From positions 1 through 42,515 of the IMG/VR virus record IMGVR_UViG_3300045996_000594: a DNA stretch of 42,515 bases, one strand, 5' to 3'. Both the position numbers and the translations under genes were made by a program. Positions 1 through 6,364 of the stretch are shown piece by piece (the first letter of the stretch is position 1; every line of letters begins with the position of its first letter). Origin of the DNA: a virus. The notes beneath the pieces were generated by a model. That model ran no database searches. It was not told the DNA's origin and worked only from the letters and a program-made list of their open reading frames with translations.

Positions 1-112
1 CGGGATACGACGATGTGGTCGTTTCCCACGCCATCGTAGATCGATTTCTGCGTGGCATAAAAGGTGAAGCGATAGACACCGTCGCCCAAGTCTTCGATGT
101 CCGCGAGGCCCG
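1..112. repeat. Terminal direct repeat, left copy
   Basis: Bases 1-112 match 42404-42515 at every position except base 6 (t here, g at 42409). This is what an assembler leaves when a circular or circularly permuted genome is written as a line. A genuine direct terminal repeat of about 112 bp is possible but less likely, because the repeat lies inside an open gene on the minus strand. The mismatch is synonymous in that gene (GTA against GTC, both Val). The non-redundant unit is 42,403 bp. Confidence 0.93.
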
Positions 113-161
113 ATACATAGGTGTCCTGCACGATGGCAGGTTCTGTGAGATTGATGCCCAC
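1..161 (-). CDS. Conserved hypothetical protein, 88 aa (5' part; continues across the circular join)
   Basis: Read around the circle this gene starts with GTG at 161, leaves the window at base 1 and ends at 42298, giving 88 residues. The start has AAAGGGA about 10 bases upstream on the minus strand. The protein begins MGINLTEPAIVQD and contains GLADIEDLGDGVYRFTFYAT, a pattern I associate with small hypothetical proteins of Rhizobiales; function unknown. Third codon positions are rich in G and C in this frame, unlike the competing plus-strand frame that is also open here. It lies antisense to the early rightward transcript, so expression in the lysogen is plausible. The other part is the entry at 42298-42515. 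Confidence 0.62.
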   Translation of the reverse strand, partial: MGINLTEPAIVQDTYVSGLADIEDLGDGVYRFTFYATQKSIYDGVGNDHIVVS

Positions 162-340
162 CCTGGTGGTTCCCTTTGTTCTTATGAGTGTTCGCCCTTA
201 CGGGAACGAAGCAAGCACAACTGGTCTGACCAATCCAATCACAAATCGCGTTACAAAGCGGGTTTCTCACAGCGGTATGACAATCATTCATCTTTTGTGA
301 GTTCGCATGGTTTCCAATCCGTAAACGCGGAGGCAGCCCA
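162..340. promoter_or_regulatory. Divergent intergenic region with dyads
   Basis: This 179-base spacer separates the minus-strand gene starting at 161 from the plus-strand operon starting at 341. It holds a perfect dyad TGGTCTGACCA at 222-232. It also has a spaced inverted repeat CTCACA (266-271) and TGTGAG (296-301). A convincing sigma-70 promoter with correct spacing was not found, so the promoter for the 341 operon is unresolved; it may be read from the cro promoter upstream. Confidence 0.4.
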
Positions 341-664
341 ATGAGCGCCGAAGCGAAAGACATCGCATCCAACGTCATCGACACTGTTTCGGGCTGTTCC
401 TGCGATGACTGTCTCGGCAATGCCAGCAAGATCATCGCCCGCGCCATCATGGTCGAGCGCGAACGTTGTGCACAGGCCTTTGTCAGCGTGGCGGCTGATG
501 CCGCTGACGGAAATCGCCCGCTGCCACTCGACATCATGAAGGCGGTCGTTCGCGGCATCCGAATGACCACTCTGGAGCCAGCGTGGGGACCGGCAGTCAG
601 AGCCGCGACGCGCGAAAGCCACGCAAGCCTCTACGCCGCTCCCGGCCAGCCAACAGGTGAATGA
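341..664 (+). CDS. Hypothetical protein, 107 aa
   Basis: First clear gene of the rightward early operon. The ATG is preceded by GCGGAGG at a good distance. The protein starts MSAEAKDIASNVIDTV and carries a small Cys cluster, GCSCDDC, near residues 18-24. That could bind a metal, though no matching pattern follows later. The remainder is mostly helical in character and ends in a flexible tail. I do not recognise a family. The next gene starts 2 bases after its stop. Confidence 0.75.
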   Translation: MSAEAKDIASNVIDTVSGCSCDDCLGNASKIIARAIMVERERCAQAFVSVAADAADGNRPLPLDIMKAVVRGIRMTTLEPAWGPAVRAATRESHASLYAAPGQPTGE

Positions 665-665
665 G

Positions 666-800
666 ATGACACCGCGCGATCCCGTGTTCACCAGACCGAC
701 GCTCTCAACCTGGATCATTACGGGTTTCTTCGTGGCGTTCTGGTCGATGCTTCTCGGGCCGTTCTTCATCATGGCGATTTTCGCGGGGCAGGGCCAATGA
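666..800 (+). CDS. Small membrane protein, 44 aa
   Basis: Starts with ATG two bases after the preceding stop and ends in an ATGA overlap with the next gene. The polar N-terminus MTPRDPVFTRPTLSTW is followed by one membrane span of about 25 residues rich in Phe, Ile, Leu and Met, and a short GQGQ tail. This is a single-pass membrane peptide. Its role is unknown; early phage membrane peptides can act in superinfection exclusion or host inhibition, which is only a possibility here. Confidence 0.6.
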   Translation: MTPRDPVFTRPTLSTWIITGFFVAFWSMLLGPFFIMAIFAGQGQ

Positions 801-886
801 CCACGTTGGCGCTCTGCTACGTCTGCCTGTCCTTCGGCGCCCTTCTCGGCTGGTGCTTTCGCGCCATGATGGAGAACGCCCGATGA
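797..886 (+). CDS. Small membrane protein, 29 aa
   Basis: Overlaps the stop of the preceding gene (ATGA) and the start of the next gene (ATGA), which supports translation despite its size. The sequence MTTLALCYVCLSFGALLGW is almost wholly hydrophobic and is followed by a basic end. It is a single membrane span with two Cys in the span. It forms a pair with the 44-residue membrane protein just upstream. Function unknown. Confidence 0.52.
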   Translation: MTTLALCYVCLSFGALLGWCFRAMMENAR

Positions 887-1194
887 CCCGGCCATACGAT
901 CCGTGGCAAAAGCCATCGCGCCAGCTTCCAAGCAATCTGAGATCGGTGCCGCTTCCTTGTCGGCCTAGCAACGAGTTGGCAACGCACTCGTCCGGTGTGA
1001 GCGTTGCAACCAATTCACCACCAGTCGTCATCGTTCAAGTTCGAATGCGTCTGGATGAACAGCACGTTCAATTCCAAACCCTGCCGCATTTTGACGCCTC
1101 CACAAGCCCAGCGGCGGGCCACTGGCGGGAGCAGTTCAAGCGCGTTCGTCGCTGCTTCTCTGCTCCCGCATTTTTCTTTGGGGGAGCCAAATGA
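883..1194 (+). CDS. Hypothetical protein, 103 aa
   Basis: The ATG at 883 overlaps the previous stop, with GGAG about 9 bases upstream. The stop overlaps the next ATG at 1191. A longer in-frame start further upstream is less likely. The protein is polar and Pro-rich in its first half, starting MTRPYDPWQKPSRQ, and has a basic segment HWREQFKRVRRCF near the end. Codon bias is weak and I recognise no family. The call rests mainly on coupling at both ends. Confidence 0.5.
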   Translation: MTRPYDPWQKPSRQLPSNLRSVPLPCRPSNELATHSSGVSVATNSPPVVIVQVRMRLDEQHVQFQTLPHFDASTSPAAGHWREQFKRVRRCFSAPAFFFGGAK

Positions 1195-1694
1195 GTGAGG
1201 TGTGGTTAGACATTCTTGGTTATGAGGGGGTGTATCAGGTTTCATCGGATGGTCGCATTCGCAATAGCAGCGGGGCAATCCTCCGCCCCCATCTTGACCA
1301 TAAGGGCTACCTCAGAATTTGGCTGAGATTGCCCGGTGAAAAGAAAAAGTTCCTCGTTCATCGCATCGTTGCGAGTGTGTTCATCCGCCCACCAGAGGAT
1401 GGCGAGCAGGTAAACCACAAGAACTACGCCAAGACAGACAACCGGGTTTCTAACCTTGAGTGGTGCACTGGCGAACAGAATATGCGCCATGCCTTTGAGC
1501 GCCGTGGCTACCATGCGTTTTCCTCCAGTCGGAAGCTGAGTTTCAAAGCAGCTCAGCATCTTAGGGACATGGCATCGCGTGGAACACCGATGGGTGATCT
1601 TGTCTGTGCGTCTGGCCTAAACAGGAACACCATCAAGGAAATCCTGGCTGGCAGAACATATAAGTCGCCCATGCCATGGGAGGACGCGGCGTGA
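1191..1694 (+). CDS. NUMOD4-HNH homing-type endonuclease, 167 aa
   Basis: Free-standing HNH endonuclease. Residues 4-30 form a NUMOD4 DNA-binding motif (W then YEGVYQVSSDGRIR). The HNH core follows with VHRIVASVF, QVNHKN and NRVSNLEWCT. The C-terminal third (KLSFKAAQHLRDMASRGTPM and on to LAGRTYK) looks like a helix-turn-helix that reads DNA. Such genes move between phage genomes by cutting alleles that lack them. It is an architectural paralogue of the gene at 36284-36811. The start overlaps the previous stop (ATGA). Confidence 0.92.
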   Translation: MSEVWLDILGYEGVYQVSSDGRIRNSSGAILRPHLDHKGYLRIWLRLPGEKKKFLVHRIVASVFIRPPEDGEQVNHKNYAKTDNRVSNLEWCTGEQNMRHAFERRGYHAFSSSRKLSFKAAQHLRDMASRGTPMGDLVCASGLNRNTIKEILAGRTYKSPMPWEDAA

Positions 1695-1854
1695 TCTGGT
1701 CCGTCTCCCAACTGAATTTCTTCGGAGTCTTTCAGGCGCTCCGAAATCCTTTTCCAAAGCCGCGCGTCCATGACGCCAATCAAGCGCGCAGCAGCCTCGC
1801 TATCAGTCTCATCCTTTCGTGGCTCGTTCCGTTTCATGGGCTCAACCATGACGG

Positions 1855-1908
1855 AAGGAATGTCGGAAATGTCCGAAAAGCTGTCGGAGAAATCAGAAAT
1901 GTCTGAGT
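1855..1908. repeat. Imperfect 9-base repeat block (ATGTCNGAA type)
   Basis: The units ATGTCGGAA, ATGTCCGAA, CTGTCGGAG, AAATCAGAA and ATGTCTGAG follow one another. Read on plus they encode alternating Ser-Glu/Lys; on minus they encode alternating Ser-Asp. TCGGA and TCCGA occur as inverted pairs with 4- and 7-base gaps, so the block could also bind a protein. Confidence 0.55.
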
Positions 1909-2252
1909 TGGTTTTTGCGTCAACCATGATGCAGACGCGCATCGCGCCGCCCGGTTCTGCCGGGAGCAAGGGGGAACGGCTGCGCAATGCGGCCATTGCT
2001 CTACGGTGGAAATTCAGCCGAGCGCGCGACGTTTGGTATGCGGATGAACGCGTGTCGCTCAAGCCCCGGGAACTACGAAAAATCGAGGAACTAGCTGGTG
2101 TCAAATTCGGACAACAAGAAGTCAAAGAAACAGACCGCCTCATCGACCGAGCCGACGCTCTCCTGGAGGGCCAACCTGCGCATTTCCGTGGCGCGTTCAT
2201 TGCTGCGATGCGCGCGTTCGCTGGCTCTCTGGATAGCTCCAGAATTGATTGA
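1869..2252 (+). CDS. Hypothetical protein, about 127 aa (start uncertain)
   Basis: The frame is open from 1770 and the true start is unclear. ATG at 1869 has GGAAGGA 9 bases upstream; ATG at 1896 has CGGAGA; 1770 and 1926 have no ribosome site. The N-terminal part is a repeated Met-Ser-Glu/Lys stretch from a 9-base DNA repeat. The well-formed part is the last 95 residues, with WYADERVSLKPRELRKIEEL and ADALLEGQPAHF, mainly helical. No function is recognised. An open frame on the minus strand also covers 1670-1930. Confidence 0.62.
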   Translation: MSEKLSEKSEMSELVFASTMMQTRIAPPGSAGSKGERLRNAAIALRWKFSRARDVWYADERVSLKPRELRKIEELAGVKFGQQEVKETDRLIDRADALLEGQPAHFRGAFIAAMRAFAGSLDSSRID

Positions 2253-2294
2253 CGACGAATAACCCCCAACCCCCTCCACAGAGAGAACCCCGAG

Positions 2295-2666
2295 ATGGAC
2301 AAGCACCCCTTAAGCACAGCGCGTGGCATAGCAGTTGGCGTAACCCTCGGTGCTCTTGCTTGGGGCTTTCTCGTTGGCGGTTCGGTTGCGGCGTTTGCTC
2401 ACGATGCGAAGCCTACCGCAACGCAGCCACTCGGATGGACCTACGACTATTCTTGCTGCTCCACTTACGACTGTTCGGAGGTGAAGGACAGTTCGGTCAA
2501 AGTCACCAAGGAAGGCTACCAGATCGCCACGACCGGGGAACTGATCCCGTGGTCAGACAAGCGCATCAAGCGTTCCAAGGATGAATTCTACCACAGGTGT
2601 ACGCCCGGTGGCAAAGTCGATGCGCCGCGCTCCATCTGTTTGTACGTCCCGGATCGAGGCCTGTGA
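2295..2666 (+). CDS. Secreted or membrane-anchored Cys-rich protein, 123 aa
   Basis: An N-terminal signal or anchor (residues 10-35, GIAVGVTLGALAWGFLVGG then AAFAHDA, a possible signal peptidase I site) is followed by an exported domain of about 86 residues. That domain has Cys pairs YSCCSTYDC and later RCTPGG and SICLYV, consistent with disulphides in the periplasm. The ATG follows a GAGAGAA ribosome site. Similar small exported proteins occur in alphaproteobacterial phages; their role is unknown to me. The next ATG overlaps its stop by one base. Confidence 0.75.
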   Translation: MDKHPLSTARGIAVGVTLGALAWGFLVGGSVAAFAHDAKPTATQPLGWTYDYSCCSTYDCSEVKDSSVKVTKEGYQIATTGELIPWSDKRIKRSKDEFYHRCTPGGKVDAPRSICLYVPDRGL

Positions 2667-2872
2667 TGGAAGCGATCCTCGTCATCTTCGCCTGTGTCTC
2701 TGGCGACTGCTTCCCCATCGTCGGTGAACAGACGCCCATGAGCCAGTGCATGGCGACCTCTCAAGCTGTTGCCGCTGATTGGCTCAAAGATCATCCCGGC
2801 TACACGATAAAGGGACTGTCCTGTGTGGACCCCAAGCGCCTCGCCGCCATTCTCGGACGGGGGCAGGCATGA
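2666..2872 (+). CDS. Small Cys-containing protein, 68 aa
   Basis: ATG shares a base with the preceding stop (TGATG) and the stop overlaps the next gene (ATGA). The first 15 residues, MEAILVIFACVSGDC, are hydrophobic and may be a short signal or anchor. Later Cys residues and the segment WLKDHPGYTIKGLSC resemble small exported proteins seen next to the neighbour type at 2295 in other prophages. Probably the two are functional partners; no biochemical role can be given. Confidence 0.65.
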   Translation: MEAILVIFACVSGDCFPIVGEQTPMSQCMATSQAVAADWLKDHPGYTIKGLSCVDPKRLAAILGRGQA

Positions 2873-3453
2873 CAACCGCATCCCTCGAATTCGTCCCTCT
2901 AAAGCAATTCTCGGAACGCATCGCGGAGGGCTGGAAACTGGTCTACACGCTCACACCGGCAGACTACGCCGCGTTGATGTGCCCGCCGGGTCTACCACTT
3001 CCCTGCGTCACCCGCGCCGCCGTGAGCCGCAACATCGCCCGCTACAGCATGAAGACGGTGCCGACGCCGAAGCCTGCCAAGCCGCGCGATGAGATGGAGG
3101 AAGAAAACCATCAACTGCGCGCCCGCATTGCCGAGTTGACAGGGCAGACGGAGAAAGACCGGGAAGCCTGCATCAAGGCGTTCCGCCTCACGCCAACGGA
3201 AACGACGCTGTTTCTCACCCTGGTTCATCGTGGGGCTGCACCGCATGAGCTTCTGAAAGACACGCTCTTCGACGCTGACCAGATCGAGAAAATGGAGGAC
3301 GTAGGCGAGTCCATCCGCAGCCACGCCAAACGCCTCCGCCGCAAGATACGGTCGCACGGCTTGGAGTTCTCCACCGTCTATGGATTTGGCTTCGAGATGG
3401 ACGACTACAACCGCCGTCTCGCCAAGCGCCGGCTGGAATCTGCCAATGGGTAA
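2869..3453 (+). CDS. Winged-helix transcription factor-like protein, 194 aa
   Basis: The C-terminal domain (about residues 105-178) matches the OmpR/PhoB/CtrA effector fold. It has LTPTETTLFLTLV, then the recognition helix SIRSHAKRLRRKI (148-160), then the wing STVYGFGFEM. Ahead of it are a short coiled coil (75-95) and an N-terminal domain I do not recognise. There is no receiver domain, so no phosphorelay input is evident. Placed mid-operon, it may regulate phage or host promoters; control of the late genes is one possibility. ATG 2869 overlaps the previous stop, and a longer in-frame start at 2779 is rejected because it lies inside the previous gene. Confidence 0.78.
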   Translation: MTTASLEFVPLKQFSERIAEGWKLVYTLTPADYAALMCPPGLPLPCVTRAAVSRNIARYSMKTVPTPKPAKPRDEMEEENHQLRARIAELTGQTEKDREACIKAFRLTPTETTLFLTLVHRGAAPHELLKDTLFDADQIEKMEDVGESIRSHAKRLRRKIRSHGLEFSTVYGFGFEMDDYNRRLAKRRLESANG

Positions 3454-3961
3454 AAGATCGGACTTCGCCCGCCGGCCCATGGATCAGTATGCAACGCCGT
3501 ATAGCGCCGTTCCCCCGCTGCTGCCCCATCTTCGCGGCATACGGACGTTCGCGGAGCCGTGCTGCGGTGATGGTGATCTGGTGCGCCATCTCGAAGGCTA
3601 TGGCCTCGAATGCGTCTATGAGAGCGATATCCAGCACGGAGTCGACGCGCTTAATGTGAACTATTTCGGCGCGGTCAATGCCATCATCACGAACCCACCC
3701 TGGACCCGCGAAATCCTCCATCCGATGATCCTGCATTTCCAGAAGCAGGCGCCAACCTGGCTCTTGTTCGATGCTGGATGGATCTACACCAAACAGTCGG
3801 CCCCGTTCATCGATCAATGCAGCCATATCGTGGCTGTGGGGCGCATCAAATGGATTGAGGGCTCCAAGTACACCGGCAAGGATGATTGTGCTTGGCACAG
3901 ATTCCACGCCCAGCACACAGGCGGTCCGCGCTTCATCGGCAGAATGGACGTGGCAGCATGA
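3446..3961 (+). CDS. DNA adenine methyltransferase, 171 aa
   Basis: A compact Rossmann-type methyltransferase. Motif I for S-adenosylmethionine is AEPCCGDGDL at residues 36-45, an acidic residue ends strand 2 (YESD), and the catalytic motif is NPPW at 83-86, typical of amino-methylating (N6-adenine) enzymes. It then has WLLFDAGWIYT and a DDCAWHRF segment. No target-recognition domain is obvious and no cognate restriction enzyme is adjacent, so it is an orphan enzyme that may protect phage DNA. It overlaps the previous gene by 8 bases and the next by 4. Confidence 0.88.
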   Translation: MGKRSDFARRPMDQYATPYSAVPPLLPHLRGIRTFAEPCCGDGDLVRHLEGYGLECVYESDIQHGVDALNVNYFGAVNAIITNPPWTREILHPMILHFQKQAPTWLLFDAGWIYTKQSAPFIDQCSHIVAVGRIKWIEGSKYTGKDDCAWHRFHAQHTGGPRFIGRMDVAA

Positions 3962-4299
3962 GCGAACACGCTATCCAAGTCTCGATCATCAACTATTTGG
4001 ATCGGGTTCTCCCGCCATCCATACGGGCTGTTGGCGTGTCCAACAATCCCCGCTCCGCCGTTGCAGGAGCCAAGGAGAAGGCGCGCGGCATGCGCAAGGG
4101 ATTCCCGGACATCCTTCTGACGGGATCATTCCACGGCCTTCTGGAGGTCAAGCAGGAGGGTTCGTATCTGCGGCCAGAGCAGAAAGAGTGGCGCGATTTT
4201 CTCGCTGCTCAGCAAGTCCCCGTCGCAGTTGTCCGCTCGATTGATGATGTGAAGGAGACGCTTGCCAGTTGGGGTGTCCGCACGAAGGAGGCCGCATGA
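3958..4299 (+). CDS. VRR-NUC domain nuclease, 113 aa
   Basis: Small PD-(D/E)XK-type nuclease of the VRR-NUC family. Visible landmarks are the early helix HAIQVSIINYL, GMRKGFPDILLTG with the catalytic Asp, LLEVKQEGSYL with the E-x-K pair, and PEQKEWRDFL followed by VAVVRSIDDV. Phage stand-alone VRR-NUC proteins are thought to act on branched or replication-intermediate DNA. It sits between the methyltransferase and the replication-like genes, overlapping both by 4 bases. Confidence 0.9.
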   Translation: MSEHAIQVSIINYLDRVLPPSIRAVGVSNNPRSAVAGAKEKARGMRKGFPDILLTGSFHGLLEVKQEGSYLRPEQKEWRDFLAAQQVPVAVVRSIDDVKETLASWGVRTKEAA

Positions 4300-4757
4300 C
4301 AGACGCAGAGATGATCGCGGCTCTCGCGGGCAAGCTGGACAAGGACGAGCTAATGGCTCTCGCCTCCAGGCTGAACCGCAAGAAGCCAAAGGAATTGGTG
4401 CCGACAAACGAAGAAACGGAGCAGTTCGAGCGGCTCTGGACACTCCGCAGACAGTTCACCAAGCGCCCCGGCGACCCTAAGCGCCCCGCTCTTTTTAAGT
4501 TCTGTCGACGCATGCGCGAGAAGCCAGTTGCAATCGAGGAAATCGAACACGGCATCCGCTGCGAATACAGCGCCAAGAAAGAACGCCCCGAACACTACTG
4601 CCAGATGGAAACATTCATGAGCCAACGGCGGTGGGAGAATTACGACTGGGCAGCGGTGAAGATGGCTTCGGAGCGTGGAAAGAACGTTGTCCCGATCCGC
4701 AGCAATTACAAGTCGGCTTTCTTACAGGAGTGGGAAAGCAAGAGGGCTGAGCAATGA
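4296..4757 (+). CDS. Replication-protein C-terminal-like protein, 153 aa
   Basis: After a helical N-terminus (MTDAEMIAALAGKLDKDEL) the segment FERLWTLRRQFTKRPGDPKR through to MSQRRWENYDW resembles the C-terminal portion of phage replication initiators that end in a conserved Trp motif after a helical pair. No winged-helix initiator domain precedes it; the winged-helix gene at 41212 might supply that part in trans. Assignment is by pattern only. The start at 4296 is fixed by the ATGA overlap. Confidence 0.6.
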   Translation: MTDAEMIAALAGKLDKDELMALASRLNRKKPKELVPTNEETEQFERLWTLRRQFTKRPGDPKRPALFKFCRRMREKPVAIEEIEHGIRCEYSAKKERPEHYCQMETFMSQRRWENYDWAAVKMASERGKNVVPIRSNYKSAFLQEWESKRAEQ

Positions 4758-4966
4758 GAGCCGTTGATGACGAACTGCTTCTAAGGGCCTTCCGCTCCGG
4801 CAGCGACACATTCCGAATCGCCAAGAGCATGAACATGACCGAAGCCACGGTTTCCAGGCACATCTGGGTTGCGCGCTGCCGTGAGAAGAACCGTCCGGCG
4901 ATCTACATCGGCAAGAACGATGTGCTGAAGCGCATATCCGATCAGCCAATTCTCAAGACAGCGTAG
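4754..4966 (+). CDS. Small helix-turn-helix protein, 70 aa
   Basis: The first 45 residues form a likely homeodomain-like helix-turn-helix: LLLRAFRSGSDTFRIAKSMN, then MTEATVSRHIWVAR. It resembles small site-sensing proteins in the same place in other alphaproteobacterial phages. Its target is unknown. ATG overlaps the previous stop (ATGA), and the next gene follows after 10 bases with its own ribosome site. Confidence 0.68.
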   Translation: MRAVDDELLLRAFRSGSDTFRIAKSMNMTEATVSRHIWVARCREKNRPAIYIGKNDVLKRISDQPILKTA

Positions 4967-4976
4967 GAGTAAAAGC

Positions 4977-5456
4977 ATGCAACTATTTTCGTATCACAAC
5001 ACTATGCGGAACGCGAAGTTCAAGGCACCACCGCCACCGCCGGAGCCTCGTGAGACGGTTATGGAACGCGTCAAGACGGCGTGGGAGCAGAAACTTCGGG
5101 CAGATAGCCGCTACGATGAAATCCTGGCGAGTGCAGTTGATCGGTTCCCTGAGTTGCGCCCGCCCTCATCTTCGCGGCCTCTCGTCAAGGACATCATTCG
5201 TCGGGTTGCATTGAGGCACGGACTGCCAATCGGCCTCATCAAGGGCAATAGGCGGTCCAAGCACATTGTAGCGGCTCGGCATGAGGCCATTGTCGAAGCG
5301 GCGTTGGCGCGGCCCGACATGAGCCTTCCCGAACTTGGCCGGCAGTTCGGGGGCAGGGACCACACGACCATCCTCCATGCCCTTCGGAAGGCTGGCATAT
5401 ACCGAAACACCAAAAACTTCCGCCCCGGCACAACAGGGAAGGACACACACGGATGA
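4977..5456 (+). CDS. DnaA domain IV-like DNA-binding protein, 159 aa
   Basis: Residues 69-140 match DnaA domain IV, the part that binds DnaA boxes. RRSKHIVAARHEAI is followed by the signature GRQFGGRDHTTILHA (121-135). There is no AAA+ ATPase domain; in its place are 65 N-terminal residues with a Pro-rich run (KAPPPPPEPRE). The protein may mark the phage origin for the host replisome or compete with host DnaA. GGAG stands 9 bases upstream of ATG 4977; a later ATG at 5004 is possible. Confidence 0.85.
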   Translation: MQLFSYHNTMRNAKFKAPPPPPEPRETVMERVKTAWEQKLRADSRYDEILASAVDRFPELRPPSSSRPLVKDIIRRVALRHGLPIGLIKGNRRSKHIVAARHEAIVEAALARPDMSLPELGRQFGGRDHTTILHALRKAGIYRNTKNFRPGTTGKDTHG

Positions 5457-5626
5457 GCGACATGACAAAAGCGAAAGCAGAGCAGGCGATGGAACTATAT
5501 GACCGCCTCATGGAGCGGCTCAAAAACCGTCTGGTTTCGGAGCACGAGATACGGATGTTCGTCATGATGTTTCTTGCCGCCATGGAAGAGATGGAGAAGA
5601 TGCGCGCCTCCTCCAAGTCCCAATAG
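5453..5626 (+). CDS. Small helical protein, 57 aa
   Basis: The ATG at 5453 overlaps the DnaA-like stop (ATGA). The protein is a Met- and Glu-rich helix pair: KAKAEQAMELYDRLMERLKN and later MFLAAMEEMEKMRAS. This is probably a small dimerising or adaptor protein. No family is recognised. Confidence 0.6.
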   Translation: MSDMTKAKAEQAMELYDRLMERLKNRLVSEHEIRMFVMMFLAAMEEMEKMRASSKSQ

Positions 5627-5650
5627 TCCCCCACGAGGAAACAGAACACC

Positions 5651-6205
5651 GTGAAAGCCCGCACACAAGCACAGAAGCGCAGGAGAGGACGGCCACGCAT
5701 GGAAACCGCATACCGTGAGCCCAATGGCCGCCCATCGCGCTCCAGTGAGCCGCCAGACGCCGTAGCGCTCGAAGCAAGGGCTCGCCACATCGGGCTGACC
5801 CTCATCAAGGCCAAAGACCAGCGTGCCGCTACATTCATTGGCTATTTGAACATCCTTGGGCCGATCGATGGCCTGAGTGATCGGCAATACGATGCCGCCA
5901 TCAAATATCTCGACTTGAGAGACGCATACCTCCAGACGCTCAAGGCGCCCAATGCCGAAGTCGATAACGAAGGCGGCGGAATGCCGAATGAGTTCGTTTC
6001 GCCGGCATATGAGGACTGGTGCCAGGACACACGTGAAACATGGGACGAATGCCGGAAAGCAATCCAAGAGACGCAGAACGAGAACCGCAGCGAGAACCTG
6101 TGGGCCGCGCTCGATCTGTGCATCATCCACAGCCATCGCGTTCATCACCTGATCGGGGCAACACGCCTTGTGTGTAATTGCCTGGTGAAATTTTTCCGGT
6201 GTTGA
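5651..6205 (+). CDS. Hypothetical protein, basic N-terminus, 184 aa
   Basis: Starts with GTG at 5651 behind ACGAGGAAA. The N-terminus is strongly basic (KARTQAQKRRRGRPR, with an AT-hook-like RRGRPR), suggesting DNA contact. The middle has GLSDRQYDAAIKYLDLRDAY and the end WAALDLCIIHSHRVHHLIGA. Basic starts of this type are common in rhizobial phage proteins lying ahead of the packaging genes, so a packaging or DNA-binding role is possible. It is the last gene before the late promoter, whose -35 overlaps its stop. Confidence 0.7.
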   Translation: MKARTQAQKRRRGRPRMETAYREPNGRPSRSSEPPDAVALEARARHIGLTLIKAKDQRAATFIGYLNILGPIDGLSDRQYDAAIKYLDLRDAYLQTLKAPNAEVDNEGGGMPNEFVSPAYEDWCQDTRETWDECRKAIQETQNENRSENLWAALDLCIIHSHRVHHLIGATRLVCNCLVKFFRC

Positions 6206-6230
6206 CTTTCTGAGGCAAATCAGGAATAAA
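6202..6230 (+). promoter_or_regulatory. Candidate late promoter (TTGACT-N17-AATAAA)
   Basis: TTGACT at 6202-6207 matches the sigma-70 -35 box at five of six bases. AATAAA at 6225-6230 lies 17 bases downstream and matches the -10 at four of six. Transcription would start near 6237, just after the last early gene and ahead of the packaging genes. A terminator-like hairpin lies only about 30 bases further on, which recalls the lambdoid late promoter layout. Confidence 0.6.
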
Positions 6231-6268
6231 TGACGCCATCCTTCACTTTCCCGAATTTGCGCCCATAG

Positions 6269-6299
6269 CCCGCCCGGAGAAATTCGCGGCGGGTTTTCA
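6269..6299 (+). terminator. Terminator-like hairpin in late leader
   Basis: CCCGCC (6269-6274) pairs with GGCGGG (6288-6293), leaving a 13-base loop, and is followed directly by TTTTCATTT. The stem is short but all G-C. The same GGCGGG can instead pair with a second CCCGCC at 6304-6309, so the terminator has a built-in competitor. Confidence 0.55.
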
Positions 6300-6300
6300 T

Positions 6301-6364
6301 TTGCCCGCCAACGCCTGACACCCAGTGTCCGCTATCTAGCAACAGAGGCCGTGTGTGCGGGCAA
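6301..6364 (+). promoter_or_regulatory. Structured leader with alternative stems
   Basis: TTGCCCGC (6301-6308) is a perfect inverted partner of GCGGGCAA (6357-6364), and GACAC-CCA-GTGTC forms a small hairpin inside that loop. With the upstream CCCGCC and GGCGGG segments this gives four elements able to pair 1:2 (terminator), 2:3 or 3:4. That arrangement is typical of attenuators. The last arm ends 8 bases before the AGGAG site of the 6386 mini-gene. Confidence 0.45.

Noticed and set aside
15-344. Plus-strand frame that, around the join, runs from ATG 42292 (overlapping the cro stop) to 344, 151 aa
   Set aside because: The start overlap is attractive, but codon bias is weak and the sequence beyond about residue 70 looks random. 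The minus-strand gene in the same DNA has better bias, a ribosome site and a familiar pattern. Kept only as the alternative.
1553-2329. Minus-strand frame of 258 aa opposite the HNH end and the next gene
   Set aside because: It lies against a block of plus-strand genes and covers clearly coding plus DNA at both ends. Only the middle (about 1670-1930) is plausible, so it is reported as a finding, not a gene.
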